Assembly (NCBI RefSeq): GCF_963855985.1
Contig: NC_087104.1
Coordinates: forward strand, 4,030,001 to 4,094,000
Direction: 5' to 3'
Origin: Ostrinia nubilalis
Taxonomy: Eukaryota > Arthropoda > Insecta > Lepidoptera > Crambidae
Length of the DNA: 64,000 nucleotides
Below the pieces are notes generated by a model. The model saw only the letters and a list, made by a program, of their open reading frames with translations, made no database searches and was not told where the DNA came from. The translations under genes and the position numbers were made by a program. Shown here one piece after another: positions 23,814 to 37,091 of the stretch (positions within the stretch are counted from its first letter, which is position 1; each line of letters starts with the position of its first letter).

Positions 23814-26800
23814 TAATTCGCGACAGCCGACACTGAATCTTTTTAAATACATTTTATATTAGACTACTACTTACAGTAAACAATTTTGTTGTCAAGTGCT
23901 TGAATTTTCTTTTAATTTGATTATTCCAAGAAGCTTTAGAATTATGATATAATCTAAGAAATTCTTGAGTCACAGTTTTTACAATAAATCAAGCTTAAAA
24001 GTCACAAAGACTTTGACGAATATTCAAAGTCAGCTGTTTCCGAGGCGATAGCGGCTCTGTGGTTTTCATCGGGGATCATCCTATCACCAATTAAAATGTC
24101 CCTATCAGTTACTAACAAGATCCTCATAACAATCTAGCGGGCTTATAAATTAATAATGTTCTTGCAAAAACAGTCAACTAGTTAAAACATTTTTTTGCAA
24201 AGTAGTATGTAGTAGTCCCGTACTCTTCCACTTTGTCGTTAGTACCTAAATTATGTTTTCCCAATTACTGTGTATCTGTAGTATAGATTTATAGGCTATA
24301 TTCTTACCGTACGGAACCTTTAAAAATACAATGGCGGCAACAAAAGGAAACATATTAGAGCAAATCCCACCCATAACGTTCTGAAACGCAAAAACTTGAT
24401 CCAATCGGCTTTCACGTAATCGCACCACGCCAAGCGTGGCCGATCCTTCCGCCTTACTACCGCGACACATTCCACAAAAAGGTGAGCCTTTCACGAAAAG
24501 GTTGCACGATTGCGATTCGTCGACGTCGCGTAAAATGTGACGTTAAAGCGTGTTTTCTCGAATTTCTACCTTCCCACAACTCGTGCCCGCAGGTGATAGT
24601 TTTACACGGGCAAACAATTTTCGTGTTCGGAACTTCCGATGAAATTATCTACTCGTAACTCATATTTCCGGAAAACTGAACATACTTTCGAACAGTACTA
24701 TTTCGCGTAGTAGGTAACACTTCGTAGCCTTCGACTACGAAAGTTATTTAATAAAACGATTTTTTATCGTCGTAGCAATTGTCGTAGTCAGCAAAACTGC
24801 GTAGCACTGTAACGCCAGTTTAACAAACAGGCGGAAGCCGTATTACGATTTTACTCAAAATACAAAGGTTTATTTTGATTGATGAGTTTAATATTAGACT
24901 AATCAATATTATGAGTGTTGATACCTACCTACACTCAAGAATTTAAATAAAGCCGGTGATTACGTTGTGGTTGAATGTGGTTTTACAATACTTACGCCAT
25001 TAGTAGAGTCTCATACACACTCTTTTAATAACTGACCTAAAATTTATTTTGCCCTTGTTCTATCATAGCCCATGATTATCTATCATGCTCAGACATGTGA
25101 CATTTAATAACGGTCCCAGTCAACTGATATCACGTTCCTCTGAAAGCAAAAATATCTTACTCGTGTAAGAATTATTGGCAAAATATTAATAACACTTTTA
25201 AATAATTACAAATCAATCACGAAGTAGTAAGGTACTTTGTCATAAACCCCCTTACTAATAAAAAGTTACACAGTTGTTGATCACTGTTTTAAAATGACAT
25301 TTCCATACTAAACGTCACTTTAAAACACTGATCAACGAGCGTGTAAGTTTTATTAGTAAGGGGGTAAGCGAATAAGTATAAATAGTTCTAACATATTTTA
25401 CTTGTACTAGTTTATTCTATTTATGTTGTTGGTTTGTTCTTTTCTTGACGTTTTTTTCAAACGGGTAAAGTTAGAGTATTTCTGTCAGACTGAATTTATT
25501 TTGTTAGGTAACTATAAGCAGTAAAACAACAGTGAAATGCTTTACAACTTTGAATTTATCAACACAAAACTTACAACCCTCAATTAACAAAGTTACAACA
25601 ATACCTAACTATTATTGACCACACAAAACGCTTGCTTTGTTACACATGGCTACCTAAACATTACAAAAACAGTAATAAAATTGTAATCGCATAGATAATT
25701 GTAGCTTTTATCTAAGTTCACGGGGACAAGGCCTGTAACAATTTAAAGTCAAACAAAACTATTCCACAACAAAAAAACATTTGTTAAAATGTTTCAAAAT
25801 AAATACAGTATTACGCAATTATAAAACACTATCACTGGTTTGCCTTGAGATATTTTAGTAGAGTCACAAGTCATTGCTAATTTTCATGCCTAATTAATTG
25901 TTATATCAACACTCAAATATTACACACATCTAAATAATTTAATAACATATTATTATAACCAAGATTCGCTTCTGAAACCTTCCTACAAATACTTACGTAA
26001 CCAATTCCCCTCAAACATTCAGATTTCAGAAACTAAAAAGTATTTAAAAGTCAAAAAATTATAAACGACAAACAGCCGACACGTGCGACGAAGTACACTT
26101 CCGTTCCACTGTAATTACTTACGTAAATTCATTCAATTAAGTAAAAATCGAGATAAAAATAATAACTTTATATTTACCCAACAACGTAAAGAAGTGAAGT
26201 CGCGTGAAGTAAATTAAGACCCATAAAATGTAGAGCTTTTGTTATCCCAACTAATATTATAAATGCGAAAGTAACTCTGTCTGTCTGTCTGTCTGTCTGT
26301 CTGTTACGCTTTCCCGCTTAAACCTCGCAACCGATTTTGATGAAATTTGGCATAGAGATAGTTTGAGTCCCGGGAAAGAACATAGGATAGTTTTTATCCC
26401 GGTTTTTGAAACAGGGACGCGCGCGATAAAGTTTTTCTGTGACAGACAAAATTCCACGCGGGCGAAGCCGCGGGCGGAAAGCTAGTTTGGAAATAAACCA
26501 TTCATCATTATCATTAGCTGATAAGTTCCCTGATAGCCTAATAGCAACTTATCTGTCAGATACTCAGCTTAACTTTGGTTATACCCAGGTAGTTTTGTCA
26601 ACTTTTTCTGCCAGTCAGGGATAGCTATCAGAAAAGTTATTTGTTAGATAGCGTTTTAATTAAGTCAGATAACTATTTAACACTTTAGCTAGCCCTTAAT
26701 GTAGCATGTATGATGTATCTATTAGATAAGATGGACAAACCTCGGCTATCTCAATGTCGACCTTAACTGCAGTGAATACCGGTGTGACCGCACATTCATC

Positions 26801-27243
26801 ACTGCGACCCGACCACTCGCCTCCTTTGAAGTAAATTGGCTATCGGTGTGACCCGCATTTTGCGTATCCTTTGACAGGCATTTTGGACGGCAATAGCCGA
26901 ACCTACTTTTAAGTAAATTACAAGTCATAGCACTAGTGGTACTAGTATACCTTAGTAAGGTAGGTACTAGAACAATTTGTTAACACGGTCAATTTTGAAG
27001 TAGGTTTTGAGGTAATATAAGTTGAATCACCAAGCTAAGACTAAGAGGTCGCCACTAGATGACGTATCACTATCGCGTATTTATTGGTATCAAATTTTGC
27101 CAAGTGCAAAAGCCAAATGTTGGTCTCGAAGCGCTGGCAGGGTAAAAAGATTATGAGACATCCTTATGAGCAAAATATTTGACGATTTGTAAGTACTATT
27201 TTAATAGTCTATACAAATAAAGAAATTAAAGAAAAAACAATAG
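23814..27243. repeat. Array spacer, copy 2 (3430 bp)
   Basis: Near-identical duplicate of 17175-20604, including its MITE (25247-25364) and retroposon fragment (26250-26489). It carries a private base (a at 26188). No gene recognised. Confidence 0.9.
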
Positions 27244-27507
27244 CGGTCTTATTCATAATCATTTTTCACATTTTATCAAATGCTTATTAGAGGTTTATAA
27301 AACGTTTGATAAAAATTGTTATTCATAATCGTCATTTAGCGCTAAAATCCTCTTATAACTGTGTGATAAGTTATCGAGAGCTCGGGCCTTGTTTAAAGCT
27401 CTAATAAACCTATTTTAACCTAACTTTTATAAATGTCATTTCATATGAATGTCACTTCGTTGGTTTATTTATTCAAAATATCCTTGCTGTGATCCTTGCT
27501 TGTGAAA

Positions 27508-28264
27508 ATGAATGCTATAAATGCAATTGTGCATTTAGCCAATAATGCCGACCCAGCGCGACGTAGAAAGCTCTACCGCCAACGAAGCAACCCATTCGAT
27601 TTGCGGGACCTAAATTTTAAAATAAAATATAGGTTCAATAAGGACACAGTGCGCACCATCATAGATTTGGTGGAAGATGATCTGGTTCAGAGCGCTAGAG
27701 GTGGTGGCACGTGTCCTGAACTGCAAGTTTTAGTGGCCATAAGATGTTGGGGACGTCGTGAGGTAAGCACAAAAAAGTGTTTTATTTTATCCCTTTGTCG
27801 TGGCTGCTATAATTATTTTCATACATTTTCAGGTACAAGATGATGCTGGTGACCTCCATGGCCTAAGTCAGCCGACAGTGAGCCGGATATGCGCCAGAGT
27901 CGCGCATGCAATCGCGAATAAGGCAAATTCCTTCATCAAAATGCCTATCACTATAGGAGAGCAGGAAAGAATTAGTGCCAAATTTAGAGCAATTAAAAAT
28001 TTTCCTGGGGTGATAGGAGCCATAGATTGCACCCACATTAAAATTAAAAAAACCGGAGGTGACATGGCCCAGTACTATATTAATAGAAAAGGCTATTATT
28101 CCCTGAATGTTCAGGTAAAATATATTTTGATTTTATACAGTTTACAACAGAGAAAGATTTGTTTTAATAATGTCTATAATTATATAATTATTAAAATGTT
28201 GTATTTTAATTTTTCAGATACTGTTCCTGGCATCTTAATGAAAATAAAAAGAATATTTGATTGA
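27508..28264 (+). pseudogene. Truncated Harbinger transposase, copy 3
   Basis: Exons 27508-27762 and 27833-28114, then open read-through to a stop at 28264. The last two exons with the second Asp and the Glu are missing, as in copy 2. Confidence 0.85.
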
Positions 28265-28979
28265 AAAATACCTGTATTTCAATTTTCAGTCCAATTTGTT
28301 ACTATCACAAAAACAAAACCTGTAGTTCTCTTTAAAAAAGCAATTATTCTGCAAAAATTCAAAACAAATTACTTTATATCACTAATTTAAGTACAATTAG
28401 TTTCAACAAACTTACTTATTAAAAATCACAGTTCAATTCTTTAAAACAAAGAAATTGCTTAAGTATAAACGTTTCTATTCGGAGGTTATCAACCTTCTAC
28501 ATTTAAAACAAAATAACCATAATTTACACTATTATTATAAAGGCGAATGTTTGTGACTAGGCATATGTGTATTTACTTTATATCACTAATTTAAGTACAA
28601 TTATTAAACTTACTTACTAAAAATCACAGTTCAATTCTTATAAACAAATAAATTGCTAAAACAGATAGATTATATAGTCTCGAATAACATATAGGCTTCT
28701 TTTTATCCTGGAAAAATGCACAGATCCTGTAGGTTACAGAAATAGTAGTCTACGCAGGCGGAGTCGTGGGCAACAGCTAGTTAATAGTAATCTCAAACTC
28801 TTATTAAGTTATGACTAGTAAACATATTCATAGCCGTCTAAATATATTGCAGAAACACAATCAAAATGCGGATTGGAACTGCATAAAATACAAATTAAAA
28901 ACAAACAGAAGTAAGGGAGGAACTAACTTATTATTTAGAATCTGTTAGTACTTGAAAAACTTTAACATCAAAAGACTTA

Positions 28980-29989
28980 TTATTCTTTATTAATGTGAGT
29001 GTAATATTTAAGTTTTTCCTGTAATAATTGATGCTCAAGATCCAAGTTTCTCCCTTTCTTCCGTTCGTTTTCCATTTGAACTTCATGCAGTTCAATCCGG
29101 CATTTTGATTCTGTTTCTGCAATTTCGGAAATCCTAACTTTGCTTAAATCAATTAAGCCTTCTTTGTTTAACAGTTTCCTTTTTTTTTTGATTGCTGGTG
29201 CTTTAAAATTAGGTTTTGCTTTATTTTCTTTTGCCTCTACTTTTTTATTTTCTTTATCTTCCAATATGCCTCTAGTAGTACAAGCATGTGTATCTTCTAT
29301 TTCTTCATCAAGTACCACCAATTCATATTGGATTTCTTCATTATTTATCAATTCCTGATCTTGCGTATTTTGAGTTGATTCCTCCTCTTGAATGTTAATT
29401 AATTCACTTTTATTTGAGTCCGAGTCAAATCTGTTAACATCGACTACAAATTCATTGGGCAACCAAGATGCTATATCATCAGCCCTATCGTCAGGCACTG
29501 ATAATGGTGGACCACCGCCAGTTTTAATTTGAGCCTGCCTAGCAATGGTCTTGTCTTTCTTCGCACTGATTTTTATGAGGCTCCATTGCGATTTTAACTG
29601 GGTAATGGAGCGGTTCATACCAGCGCACATTGAATTAAACCTGAAAAAGAAATGACAGGATTTTGAATTACAGGTAAAGGCAAAATTTTATATTGAAGGC
29701 AGAAATCAAAAGATGTACCAACGTTGTTTGTAAATCAGCCCAAGCCGCAACCTTCCGTTTATTCGTGTTAGTGTCTGTATTTTTATTTTCGATTGCATTT
29801 ACTCTTTCTTTCACCAACTCTTTCAGCAAATACTGAAAAGCAAACACTAGGCGTCAAACATAAATAAAACCATGCTACAAAAATTAGTAGGCACTTTATC
29901 AGGCTAAAAATAAGTACTACCTTATCTTCCTCCAACCAGTTTTCTGATCGTTGCCTTTTAGGCGGTCTGTTCTCCTTCGTCATGGACAT
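28980..29989 (-). CDS. Harbinger Myb/SANT-like protein, copy 3, intact
   Basis: Exons 29989-29921, 29832-29723 and 29640-28980; the same 279-aa product as copy 1. Confidence 0.8.
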
Positions 29990-30452
29990 AATTAGTATCC
30001 GATGTAACTAGCCGGGTCGTCGTAAGAGCTTATTGCAGAGTACAGGGTAAGAGGTACAGAATCCAGAACATACAATCCCAAGTTTTATAAAAGTTTGATA
30101 AAACTTGGGAGTTGATCGAAAAAACCGAAAACTTTATTAAATTTTCGTGCCAAATGTCAATGTCAGTAAGTAAAACGTCACAGCTGCCAATTTTTTGTTT
30201 TTTTTTTCTGCGATTTGTCTATGATTTTACATGGTCCACCAAGTTAAATCACCAAAAAAGCTGTTTTCGTTCATTCTTTTTGTATAGTCTGTGGAAAGAA
30301 AATATTAAACTCTGTTTTAGCTATCAAAGGTTTATAAACGATTATGAATAACGTTTTTTATCAGAGGTTTATAAGAGTGTTTTAAGCCTATCAAACGTTT
30401 TAGCTAATGTAGGTTTTAAACCTATATTAGCATTTTATTATGAATAAGACCG

Positions 30453-33400
30453 TAATTCGCGACAGCCGACACTGAATCTTTTTAAATACATTTTATATTA
30501 GACTACTACTTACAGTAAACAATTTTGTTGTCAAGTGCTTGAATTTTCTTTTAATTTGATTATTCCAAGAAGCTTTAGAATTATGATATAATCTAAGAAA
30601 TTCTTGAGTCACAGTTTTTACAATAAATCAAGCTTAAAAGTCACAAAGACTTTGACGAATATTCAAAGTCAGCTGTTTCCGAGGCGATAGCGGCTCTGTG
30701 GTTTTCATCGGGGATCATCCTATCACCAATTAAAATGTCCCTATCAGTTACTAACAAGATCCTCATAACAATCTAGCGGGCTTATAAATTAATAATGTTC
30801 TTGCAAAAACAGTCAACTAGTTAAAACATTTTTTTGCAAAGTAGTATGTAGTAGTCCCGTACTCTTCCACTTTGTCGTTAGTACCTAAATTATGTTTTCC
30901 CAATTACTGTGTATCTGTAGTATAGATTTATAGGCTATATTCTTACCGTACGGAACCTTTAAAAATACAATGGCGGCAACAAAAGGAAACATATTAGAGC
31001 AAATCCCACCCATAACGTTCTGAAACGCAAAAACTTGATCCAATCGGCTTTCACGTAATCGCACCACGCCAAGCGTGGCCGATCCTTCCGCCTTACTACC
31101 GCGACACATTCCACAAAAAGGTGAGCCTTTCACGAAAAGGTTGCACGATTGCGATTCGTCGACGTCGCGTAAAATGTGACGTTAAAGCGTGTTTTCTCGA
31201 ATTTCTACCTTCCCACAACTCGTGCCCGCAGGTGATAGTTTTACACGGGCAAACAATTTTCGTGTTCGGAACTTCCGATGAAATTATCTACTCGTAACTC
31301 ATATTTCCGGAAAACTGAACATACTTTCGAACAGTACTATTTCGCGTAGTAGGTAACACTTCGTAGCCTTCGACTACGAAAGTTATTTAATAAAACGATT
31401 TTTTATCGTCGTAGCAATTGTCGTAGTCAGCAAAACTGCGTAGCACTGTAACGCCAGTTTAACAAACAGGCGGAAGCCGTATTACGATTTTACTCAAAAT
31501 ACAAAGGTTTATTTTGATTGATGAGTTTAATATTAGACTAATCAATATTATGAGTGTTGATACCTACCTACACTCAAGAATTTAAATAAAGCCGGTGATT
31601 ACGTTGTGGTTGAATGTGGTTTTACAATACTTACGCCATTAGTAGAGTCTCATACACACTCTTTTAATAACTGACCTAAAATTTATTTTGCCCTTGTTCT
31701 ATCATAGCCCATGATTATCTATCATGCTCAGACATGTGACATTTAATAACGGTCCCAGTCAACTGATATCACGTTCCTCTGAAAGCAAAAATATCTTACT
31801 CGTGTAAGAATTATTGGCAAAATATTAATAACACTTTTAAATAATTACAAATCAATCACGAAGTAGTAAGGTACTTTGTCATAAACCCCCTTACTAATAA
31901 AAAGTTACACAGTTGTTGATCACTGTTTTAAAATGACATTTCCATACTAAACGTCACTTTAAAACACTGATCAACGAGCGTGTAAGTTTTATTAGTAAGG
32001 GGGTAAGCGAATAAGTATAAATAGTTCTAACATATTTTACTTGTACTAGTTTATTCTATTTATGTTGTTGGTTTGTTCTTTTCTTGACGTTTTTTTCAAA
32101 CGGGTAAAGTTAGAGTATTTCTGTCAGACTGAATTTATTTTGTTAGGTAACTATAAGCAGTAAAACAACAGTGAAATGCTTTACAACTTTGAATTTATCA
32201 ACACAAAACTTACAACCCTCAATTAACAAAGTTACAACAATACCTAACTATTATTGACCACACAAAACGCTTGCTTTGTTACACATGGCTACCTAAACAT
32301 TACAAAAACAGTAATAAAATTGTAATCGCATAGATAATTGTAGCTTTTATCTAAGTTCACGGGGACAAGGCCTGTAACAATTTAAAGTCAAACAAAACTA
32401 TTCCACAACAAAAAAACATTTGTTAAAATGTTTCAAAATAAATACAGTATTACGCAATTATAAAACACTATCACTGGTTTGCCTTGAGATATTTTAGTAG
32501 AGTCACAAGTCATTGCTAATTTTCATGCCTAATTAATTGTTATATCAACACTCAAATATTACACACATCTAAATAATTTAATAACATATTATTATAACCA
32601 AGATTCGCTTCTGAAACCTTCCTACAAATACTTACGTAACCAATTCCCCTCAAACATTCAGATTTCAGAAACTAAAAAGTATTTAAAAGTCAAAAAATTA
32701 TAAACGACAAACAGCCGACACGTGCGACGAAGTACACTTCCGTTCCACTGTAATTACTTACGTAAATTCATTCAATTAAGTAAAAATCGAGATAAAAATA
32801 ATAACTTTATATTTACCCAACAACGTGAAGAAGTGAAGTCGCGTGAAGTAAATTAAGACCCATAAAATGTAGAGCTTTTGTTATCCCAACTAATATTATA
32901 AATGCGAAAGTAACTCTGTCTGTCTGTCTGTCTGTCTGTCTGTTACGCTTTCCCGCTTAAACCTCGCAACCGATTTTGATGAAATTTGGCATAGAGATAG
33001 TTTGAGTCCCGGGAAAGAACATAGGATAGTTTTTATCCCGGTTTTTGAAACAGGGACGCGCGCGATAAAGTTTTTCTGTGACAGACAAAATTCCACGCGG
33101 GCGAAGCCGCGGGCGGAAAGCTAGTTTGGAAATAAACCATTCATCATTATCATTAGCTGATAAGTTCCCTGATAGCCTAATAGCAACTTATCTGTCAGAT
33201 ACTCAGCTTAACTTTGGTTATACCCAGGTAGTTTTGTCAACTTTTTCTGCCAGTCAGGGATAGCTATCAGAAAAGTTATTTGTTAGATAGCGTTTTAATT
33301 AAGTCAGATAACTATTTAACACTTTAGCTAGCCCTTAATGTAGCATGTATGATGTATCTATTAGATAAGATGGACAAACCTCGGCTATCTCAATGTCGAC

Positions 33401-33882
33401 CTTAACTGCAGTGAATACCGGTGTGACCGCACATTCATCACTGCGACCCGACCACTCGCCTCCTTTGAAGTAAATTGGCTATCGGTGTGACCCGCATTTT
33501 GCGTATCCTTTGACAGGCATTTTGGACGGCAATAGCCGAACCTACTTTTAAGTAAATTACAAGTCATAGCACTAGTGGTACTAGTATACCTTAGTAAGGT
33601 AGGTACTAGAACAATTTGTTAACACGGTCAATTTTGAAGTAGGTTTTGAGGTAATATAAGTTGAATCACCAAGCTAAGACTAAGAGGTCGCCACTAGATG
33701 ACGTATCACTATCGCGTATTTATTGGTATCAAATTTTGCCAAGTGCAAAAGCCAAATGTTGGTCTCGAAGCGCTGGCAGGGTAAAAAGATTATAAGACAT
33801 CCTTATGAGCAAAATATTTGACGATTTGTAAGTACTATTTTAATAGTCTATACAAATAAAGAAATTAAAGAAAAAACAATAG
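30453..33882. repeat. Array spacer, copy 3 (3430 bp)
   Basis: Near-identical duplicate of 17175-20604, with MITE (31886-32003) and retroposon fragment (32889-33128). Private base a at 33794. No gene recognised. Confidence 0.9.
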
Positions 33883-34146
33883 CGGTCTTATTCATAATCA
33901 TTTTTCACATTTTATCAAATGCTTATTAGAGGTTTATAAAACGTTTGATAAAAATTGTTATTCATAATCGTCATTTAGCGCTAAAATCCTCTTATAACTG
34001 TGTGATAAGTTATCGAGAGCTCGGGCCTTGTTTAAAGCTCTAATAAACCTATTTTAACCTAACTTTTATAAATGTCATTTCATATGAATGTCACTTCGTT
34101 GGTTTATTTATTCAAAATATCCTTGCTGTGATCCTTGCTTGTGAAA

Positions 34147-34903
34147 ATGAATGCTATAAATGCAATTGTGCATTTAGCCAATAATGCCGACCCAGCGCGA
34201 CGTAGAAAGCTCTACCGCCAACGAAGCAACCCATTCGATTTGCGGGACCTAAATTTTAAAATAAAATATAGGTTCAATAAGGACACAGTGCGCACCATCA
34301 TAGATTTGGTGGAAGATGATCTGGTTCAGAGCGCTAGAGGTGGTGGCACGTGTCCTGAACTGCAAGTTTTAGTGGCCATAAGATGTTGGGGACGTCGTGA
34401 GGTAAGCACAAAAAAGTGTTTTATTTTATCCCTTTGTCGTGGCTGCTATAATTATTTTCATACATTTTCAGGTACAAGATGATGCTGGTGACCTCCATGG
34501 CCTAAGTCAGCCGACAGTGAGCCGGATATGCGCCAGAGTCGCGCATGCAATCGCGAATAAGGCAAATTCCTTCATCAAAATGCCTATCACTATAGGAGAG
34601 CAGGAAAGAATTAGTGCCAAATTTAGAGCAATTAAAAATTTTCCTGGGGTGATAGGAGCCATAGATTGCACCCACATTAAAATTAAAAAAACCGGAGGTG
34701 ACATGGCCCAGTACTATATTAATAGAAAAGGCTATTATTCCCTGAATGTTCAGGTAAAATATATTTTGATTTTATACAGTTTACAACAGAGAAAGATTTG
34801 TTTTAATAATGTCTATAATTATATAATTATTAAAATGTTGTATTTTAATTTTTCAGATACTGTTCCTGGCATCTTAATGAAAATAAAAAGAATATTTGAT
34901 TGA
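34147..34903 (+). pseudogene. Truncated Harbinger transposase, copy 4
   Basis: Exons 34147-34401 and 34472-34753, then open read-through to 34903. The C-terminal catalytic half is deleted, as in copies 2 and 3. Confidence 0.85.
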
Positions 34904-35618
34904 AAAATACCTGTATTTCAATTTTCAGTCCAATTTGTTACTATCACAAAAACAAAACCTGTAGTTCTCTTTAAAAAAGCAATTATTCTGCAAAAATTCA
35001 AAACAAATTACTTTATATCACTAATTTAAGTACAATTAGTTTCAACAAACTTACTTATTAAAAATCACAGTTCAATTCTTTAAAACAAAGAAATTGCTTA
35101 AGTATAAACGTTTCTATTCGGAGGTTATCAACCTTCTACATTTAAAACAAAATAACCATAATTTACACTATTATTATAAAGGCGAATGTTTGTGACTAGG
35201 CATATGTGTATTTACTTTATATCACTAATTTAAGTACAATTATTAAACTTACTTACTAAAAATCACAGTTCAATTCTTATAAACAAATAAATTGCTAAAA
35301 CAGATAGATTATATAGTCTCGAATAACATATAGGCTTCTTTTTATCCTGGAAAAATGCACAGATCCTGTAGGTTACAGAAATAGTAGTCTACGCAGGCGG
35401 AGTCGTGGGCAACAGCTAGTTAATAGTAATCTCAAACTCTTATTAAGTTATGACTAGTAAACATATTCATAGCCGTCTAAATATATTGCAGAAACACAAT
35501 CAAAATGCGGATTGGAACTGCATAAAATACAAATTAAAAACAAACAGAAGTAAGGGAGGAACTAACTTATTATTTAGAATCTGTTAGTACTTGAAAAACT
35601 TTAACATCAAAAGACTTA

Positions 35619-36628
35619 TTATTCTTTATTAATGTGAGTGTAATATTTAAGTTTTTCCTGTAATAATTGATGCTCAAGATCCAAGTTTCTCCCTTTCTTC
35701 CGTTCGTTTTCCATTTGAACTTCATGCAGTTCAATCCGGCATTTTGATTCTGTTTCTGCAATTTCGGAAATCCTAACTTTGCTTAAATCAATTAAGCCTT
35801 CTTTGTTTAACAGTTTCCTTTTTTTTTTGATTGCTGGTGCTTTAAAATTAGGTTTTGCTTTATTTTCTTTTGCCTCTACTTTTTTATTTTCTTTATCTTC
35901 CAATATGCCTCTAGTAGTACAAGCATGTGTATCTTCTATTTCTTCATCAAGTACCACCAATTCATATTGGATTTCTTCATTATTTATCAATTCCTGATCT
36001 TGCGTATTTTGAGTTGATTCCTCCTCTTGAATGTTAATTAATTCACTTTTATTTGAGTCCGAGTCAAATCTGTTAACATCGACTACAAATTCATTGGGCA
36101 ACCAAGATGCTATATCATCAGCCCTATCGTCAGGCACTGATAATGGTGGACCACCGCCAGTTTTAATTTGAGCCTGCCTAGCAATGGTCTTGTCTTTCTT
36201 CGCACTGATTTTTATGAGGCTCCATTGCGATTTTAACTGGGTAATGGAGCGGTTCATACCAGCGCACATTGAATTAAACCTGAAAAAGAAATGACAGGAT
36301 TTTGAATTACAGGTAAAGGCAAAATTTTATATTGAAGGCAGAAATCAAAAGATGTACCAACGTTGTTTGTAAATCAGCCCAAGCCGCAACCTTCCGTTTA
36401 TTCGTGTTAGTGTCTGTATTTTTATTTTCGATTGCATTTACTCTTTCTTTCACCAACTCTTTCAGCAAATACTGAAAAGCAAACACTAGGCGTCAAACAT
36501 AAATAAAACCATGCTACAAAAATTAGTAGGCACTTTATCAGGCTAAAAATAAGTACTACCTTATCTTCCTCCAACCAGTTTTCTGATCGTTGCCTTTTAG
36601 GCGGTCTGTTCTCCTTCGTCATGGACAT
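35619..36628 (-). CDS. Harbinger Myb/SANT-like protein, copy 4, intact
   Basis: Exons 36628-36560, 36471-36362 and 36279-35619, predicting the same 279-aa protein as the other copies. Confidence 0.8.
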
Positions 36629-37091
36629 AATTAGTATCCGATGTAACTAGCCGGGTCGTCGTAAGAGCTTATTGCAGAGTACAGGGTAAGAGGTACAGAA
36701 TCCAGAACATACAATCCCAAGTTTTATAAAAGTTTGATAAAACTTGGGAGTTGATCGAAAAAACCGAAAACTTTATTAAATTTTCGTGCCAAATGTCAAT
36801 GTCAGTAAGTAAAACGTCACAGCTGCCAATTTTTTGTTTTTTTTTTCTGCGATTTGTCTATGATTTTACATGGTCCATCAAGTTAAATCACCAAAAAAGC
36901 TGTTTTCGTTCATTCTTTTTGTATAGTCTGTGGAAAGAAAATATTAAACTCTGTTTTAGTTATCAAAGGTTTATAAACGATTATGAATAACGTTTTTTAT
37001 CAGAGGTTTATAAGAGTGTTTTAAGCCTATCAAACGTTTTAGCTAATGTAGGTTTTAAACCTATATTAGCATTTTATTATGAATAAGACCG

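Larger units (their letters stand above)
27244..30452. mobile_element. PIF/Harbinger copy 3, internally deleted (3209 bp), chimeric
   Basis: Same 11-bp-filled deletion as copies 2 and 4. It has copy-4-type bases on the left and copy-1-type bases on the right (c at 30239 and 30321), so it is the same chimera as copy 2. Confidence 0.92.
33883..37091. mobile_element. PIF/Harbinger copy 4, internally deleted, with TAG target duplication
   Basis: Same deletion as copies 2 and 3. It is the only copy with t at 36878 and t at 36960 near the right end. Flanks are TAG on both sides (33880-33882 and 37092-37094), a proper 3-bp duplication. This is therefore the best candidate for the original deleted insertion from which the array grew. 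Confidence 0.92.

Noticed and set aside
13224..37091. The array as a novel gene cluster or defence island
   Set aside because: All coding capacity belongs to the two standard Harbinger genes; the repetition is explained by recombination between transposon copies.
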